In this document: piece by piece, positions 61,701-64,000 of the stretch
How positions within the stretch are numbered: position 1 is the stretch's first letter
How the letters are laid out: each line of letters opens with the position of its first letter
Assembly (NCBI RefSeq): GCF_002245895.1
Contig: NZ_NPJZ01000001.1
Span: forward strand, 744,001 to 808,000
Source of the DNA: Rhodococcus sp. OK302
Lineage (GTDB): Bacteria; Actinomycetota; Actinomycetes; Mycobacteriales; Mycobacteriaceae
DNA: 64,000 nt
Direction of reading: 5' to 3'
The notes under the pieces: model-generated
What the model was told of the DNA's origin: nothing
Database searches by the model: none
The model's input: the letters and a program-made list of their open reading frames with translations, nothing else
Program-made: the position numbers and the translations under genes

Positions 61701-63119
61701 ATGTCCGGAACAGAACAGAAAGCGATGGCCATGAGCCCCACGAACTTGCCCCGCGTCTGCATCATCGGCGCAGGCCCTTCCGGAATCACCGCAGCCAAGC
61801 GGATGAAGGAATACGGAATACCCTTCGACTGCTACGAGGCATCCGACGAGATCGGCGGAAACTGGTACTACAAGAATCCCAACGGAATGTCCGCGTGCTA
61901 CCAGAGCCTGCACATCGACACCTCCAAGTGGCGGCTGGCATTCGAGGACTTCCCGGTTTCCGCAGAACTACCGGACTTTCCGCACCACTCCGAACTTTTC
62001 CAGTACTTCAAGGACTACGTCGAGCATTTCGACTTGCGTAAGTCGATCATTTTCAACACCAGCGTAGTTTCAGCGGAACGTAATTCTGACGGTCTGTGGA
62101 CTATCACCCGCTCCGACGGTGAAGTCCGCACGTACGACGTACTACTGGTCTGCAACGGGCACCACTGGGATCCCAACATCCCTGACTACCCGGGCGAGTT
62201 CGACGGCGTCCTTATGCACAGCCACTCCTACAATGACCCCTTCGATCCGATCGACATGCGCGGCAAGAAGGTCGTCGTAGTCGGAATGGGCAACTCCGGC
62301 TTGGACATTGCTTCCGAACTGGGACAGCGATACCTCGCTGAAAAGCTGACGGTCTCAGCCCGCCGCGGTGTGTGGGTGCTGCCGAAGTACCTGAACGGCG
62401 TGCCCGGCGACAAATTGATCACCCCGCCCTGGATGCCCCGCAGTCTGCGCCTCTTCCTGAGCCGTCGATTCCTGGGCAAAAACCTCGGAACGATGGAAGG
62501 CTACGGCCTTCCGAAGCCCGACCACCGTCCGTTCGAAGCCCACCCCTCGGCCAGCGGCGAGTTCCTGGGACGCGCCGGATCAGGCGACATCTCCTTCAAG
62601 CCGGCGATCACCAAGCTCGAAGGCAAGCAGGTTCGTTTCGCGGACGGTACCGCCGAGGATGTCGACGTCATCGTCTGCGCAACCGGATACAACATCACCT
62701 TCCCCTTCTTCAATGACCCGAAGTTGGTGCCGAACAAGGACAACCAACTCCCCCTCTTCAAGCGCATGATGAAGCCCGGGATCGACAACCTCTTCTACCT
62801 GGGTCTGGCACAACCGATGCCGACTCTCGTCAACTTTGCCGAGCAGCAGAGCAAGCTCGTCGCGGCGTACCTCACCGGCCGATACCAGTTGCCGTCACCC
62901 ACCGAGATGCAGGACATCACCAAGGCCGACGAGGCGTACTTCCTCGCCCCCTATTACAAGTCTGCCCGCCACACCATTCAGGTCGAGTTCGATCCCTACG
63001 TCCGCGACATGAACAAGGAAATCACCAAGGGCGCCAAGCGCGCTGAGGCCTCGGGCAACAAGCTGCCCATCGCAGCCCGCGCCGCAGCACACGAACTCGA
63101 GAAGGCGGATCGCGCATGA
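61701..63119 (+). CDS. Flavin-containing / Baeyer-Villiger-type monooxygenase
   Basis: 472 residues. FAD motif CIIGAGPSGITAAKRM at the N-terminus, NADP motif VVVVGMGNSGLDIASEL in the centre, and between them the fingerprint FDGVLMHSHSYND (FxGxxxHxxxY, the group-B FMO form; Baeyer-Villiger enzymes usually end in W). It would insert oxygen into a ketone or oxidise a soft nucleophile. It overlaps the esterase gene by four bases. Later start codons (61725, 61731) are possible; none has a strong ribosome site. Confidence 0.9.
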   Translation: MSGTEQKAMAMSPTNLPRVCIIGAGPSGITAAKRMKEYGIPFDCYEASDEIGGNWYYKNPNGMSACYQSLHIDTSKWRLAFEDFPVSAELPDFPHHSELFQYFKDYVEHFDLRKSIIFNTSVVSAERNSDGLWTITRSDGEVRTYDVLLVCNGHHWDPNIPDYPGEFDGVLMHSHSYNDPFDPIDMRGKKVVVVGMGNSGLDIASELGQRYLAEKLTVSARRGVWVLPKYLNGVPGDKLITPPWMPRSLRLFLSRRFLGKNLGTMEGYGLPKPDHRPFEAHPSASGEFLGRAGSGDISFKPAITKLEGKQVRFADGTAEDVDVIVCATGYNITFPFFNDPKLVPNKDNQLPLFKRMMKPGIDNLFYLGLAQPMPTLVNFAEQQSKLVAAYLTGRYQLPSPTEMQDITKADEAYFLAPYYKSARHTIQVEFDPYVRDMNKEITKGAKRAEASGNKLPIAARAAAHELEKADRA

Positions 63120-64000
63120 GCCTGGTGAACGGTCACTGCGACAACGAGTTCGAAGCTGTCTACAACGCTTTCGAGGCTCAACTGGCATCCGGCGAGGAGC
63201 TGGGCGGATCCATCTGCATCACCGTCGACGGTAAGCCTGTCGTCGATATCTGGGGCGGCTATGCCGACGAATCACGGACCACCCCGTGGGGCCCCGACAC
63301 CATTGTCAACACCTTCTCCATCACCAAGACAATGGCAGCACTCTCCGCGTTGCTCCTCGTCGAGCGTGGCCAACTGGACGTCTACCAGAAGGTGGCTCAC
63401 TACTGGCCCGAATTTGCGGCAAACGGTAAGGCGGACATCGAGGTTCGACACCTGCTCTCTCACACCTCCGGAGTCTCCGGCTGGGAACGTCCGATCGAAC
63501 TGGAGGACCTCTACGATCTCGAGGCTTCCAGCGCGCGACTCGCAACGCAGGCCCCCTGGTGGCCACCGGGAACGGCGTCGGGCTATCACGCCATCAACTA
63601 CGGCCACCTGATCAGTGAAGTGATCCGCCGGATCGATGGACGCACCCTCGGCAGGTTCTTCGCGGAAGAACTCGCCGGACCGTTGGGCGCGGATTACCAG
63701 ATCGGTACATCCGCAAAGGATTTCGGCCGGATTGCCACGCTGGTTCCGCCGCCCGAGCTCGAATTCGATCTGTCCACACTCGATCAGGACAGCATCTTCA
63801 TCAAGACCCTGACCTGCCCCCTGCTCGACTACCCCAAGGTCAATACCGCGCCGTGGCGTGAAGCTGAAATCGGTGGAGCCAACGGTCACGGAAACGCGCG
63901 CTCCATCGCCCGAATCCAGTCACTGATCTCCAACGGCGGCGAAATCGACGGCAAGAAGTTGCTCTCCCAGAGCACCATCGACCTGATTTTCGAGATTCAG
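63116..64000 (+). CDS. Beta-lactamase-fold serine hydrolase/esterase, 3' end missing
   Basis: At least 295 residues; the gene runs off the window. The class C-like fold has the serine-lysine pair in NTFSITKTMAALSALLL, VRHLLSHTSGVSG, and the tyrosine region in ASGYHAINYGHLI. EstB-type esterases of this kind hydrolyse short-chain or lactone esters. Its ATG overlaps the monooxygenase stop (ATGA), so the two act together: ketone oxidation followed by ester cleavage is the natural reading. Confidence 0.85.
   Translation, partial: MSLVNGHCDNEFEAVYNAFEAQLASGEELGGSICITVDGKPVVDIWGGYADESRTTPWGPDTIVNTFSITKTMAALSALLLVERGQLDVYQKVAHYWPEFAANGKADIEVRHLLSHTSGVSGWERPIELEDLYDLEASSARLATQAPWWPPGTASGYHAINYGHLISEVIRRIDGRTLGRFFAEELAGPLGADYQIGTSAKDFGRIATLVPPPELEFDLSTLDQDSIFIKTLTCPLLDYPKVNTAPWREAEIGGANGHGNARSIARIQSLISNGGEIDGKKLLSQSTIDLIFEIQ

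Noticed and set aside
1..64000. CRISPR arrays, rRNA or tRNA genes, prophage or conjugation genes
   Set aside because: No regularly spaced repeats, cloverleaf sequences, rRNA blocks or phage/conjugation proteins were recognised by reading.

Overview
The window is high-GC actinobacterial DNA, most likely a Rhodococcus of the erythropolis/qingshengii type. This is inferred from gene content: a secreted class II cholesterol oxidase, an FprB-type ferredoxin/ferredoxin reductase, DUF3556 and GAP-family membrane proteins, many acyl-CoA ligases, thiolases, SDRs and TetR regulators, and an operator fitting the KstR consensus. No rRNA, tRNA or CRISPR array was seen. About 58 genes, three broken genes, two mobile elements and several operators and terminators are supported.

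Layout. 1-3526 (-): acyl-CoA ligase, DUF3556 membrane protein and the start of an FAD oxidoreductase. 3677-5187: a truncated LysE exporter remnant abutting a solitary TnpB element. 5292-15127: ordinary chromosomal genes (ClC antiporter, type II NADH dehydrogenase with a divergent LysR regulator, TerC, PucR regulator, acetyl-CoA hydrolase/transferase, small kinase, secreted esterase). 15459-20196: an ANTAR mini-protein behind a hairpin leader, a DUF2252 protein, and a sulfur operon (metallo-beta-lactamase/rhodanese fusion, 50-residue Cys-rich protein, TauE exporter) behind a CsoR/CstR-like operator. 20242-27356: threonine aldolase, dihydroxyacetone kinase, FadD ligase, and a TetR-SDR-thiolase beta-oxidation operon with a candidate TetR operator.

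28014-38348 is the most unusual part. A Tat-exported cholesterol oxidase is followed by a compact class III lanthipeptide locus: a lyase-kinase-cyclase (LanKC) and, 147 bases downstream, a 35-codon precursor gene whose C-terminus carries a Ser-x2-Ser-x3-Cys labionin motif. An ISL3-family insertion sequence with intact inverted repeats and an 8-bp target duplication sits just after it, followed by a response regulator and two tandem paralogous histidine kinases. No dedicated transporter or leader peptidase was found.

38685-47193: a membrane protein, SDR, an AurF-like diiron oxygenase beside FprB, a KstR-type box in front of a DUF35/lipid-transfer thiolase pair (candidate steroid side-chain enzymes), a TetR regulator, a PAP2/hydrolase pair and a hydrolase remnant. 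47347-60898: a large LuxR (LAL) regulator, a frameshifted YihY-family membrane protein, a SulP transporter with two GAP-family proteins, a DUF1254 protein, a thioesterase, a CHAP protein, a two-gene unit of unknown function, an M23 lipoprotein and a RibD-like reductase. 60909-64000: a TetR regulator divergent from a flavin monooxygenase and a beta-lactamase-fold esterase, a likely ketone-to-ester-to-alcohol module.
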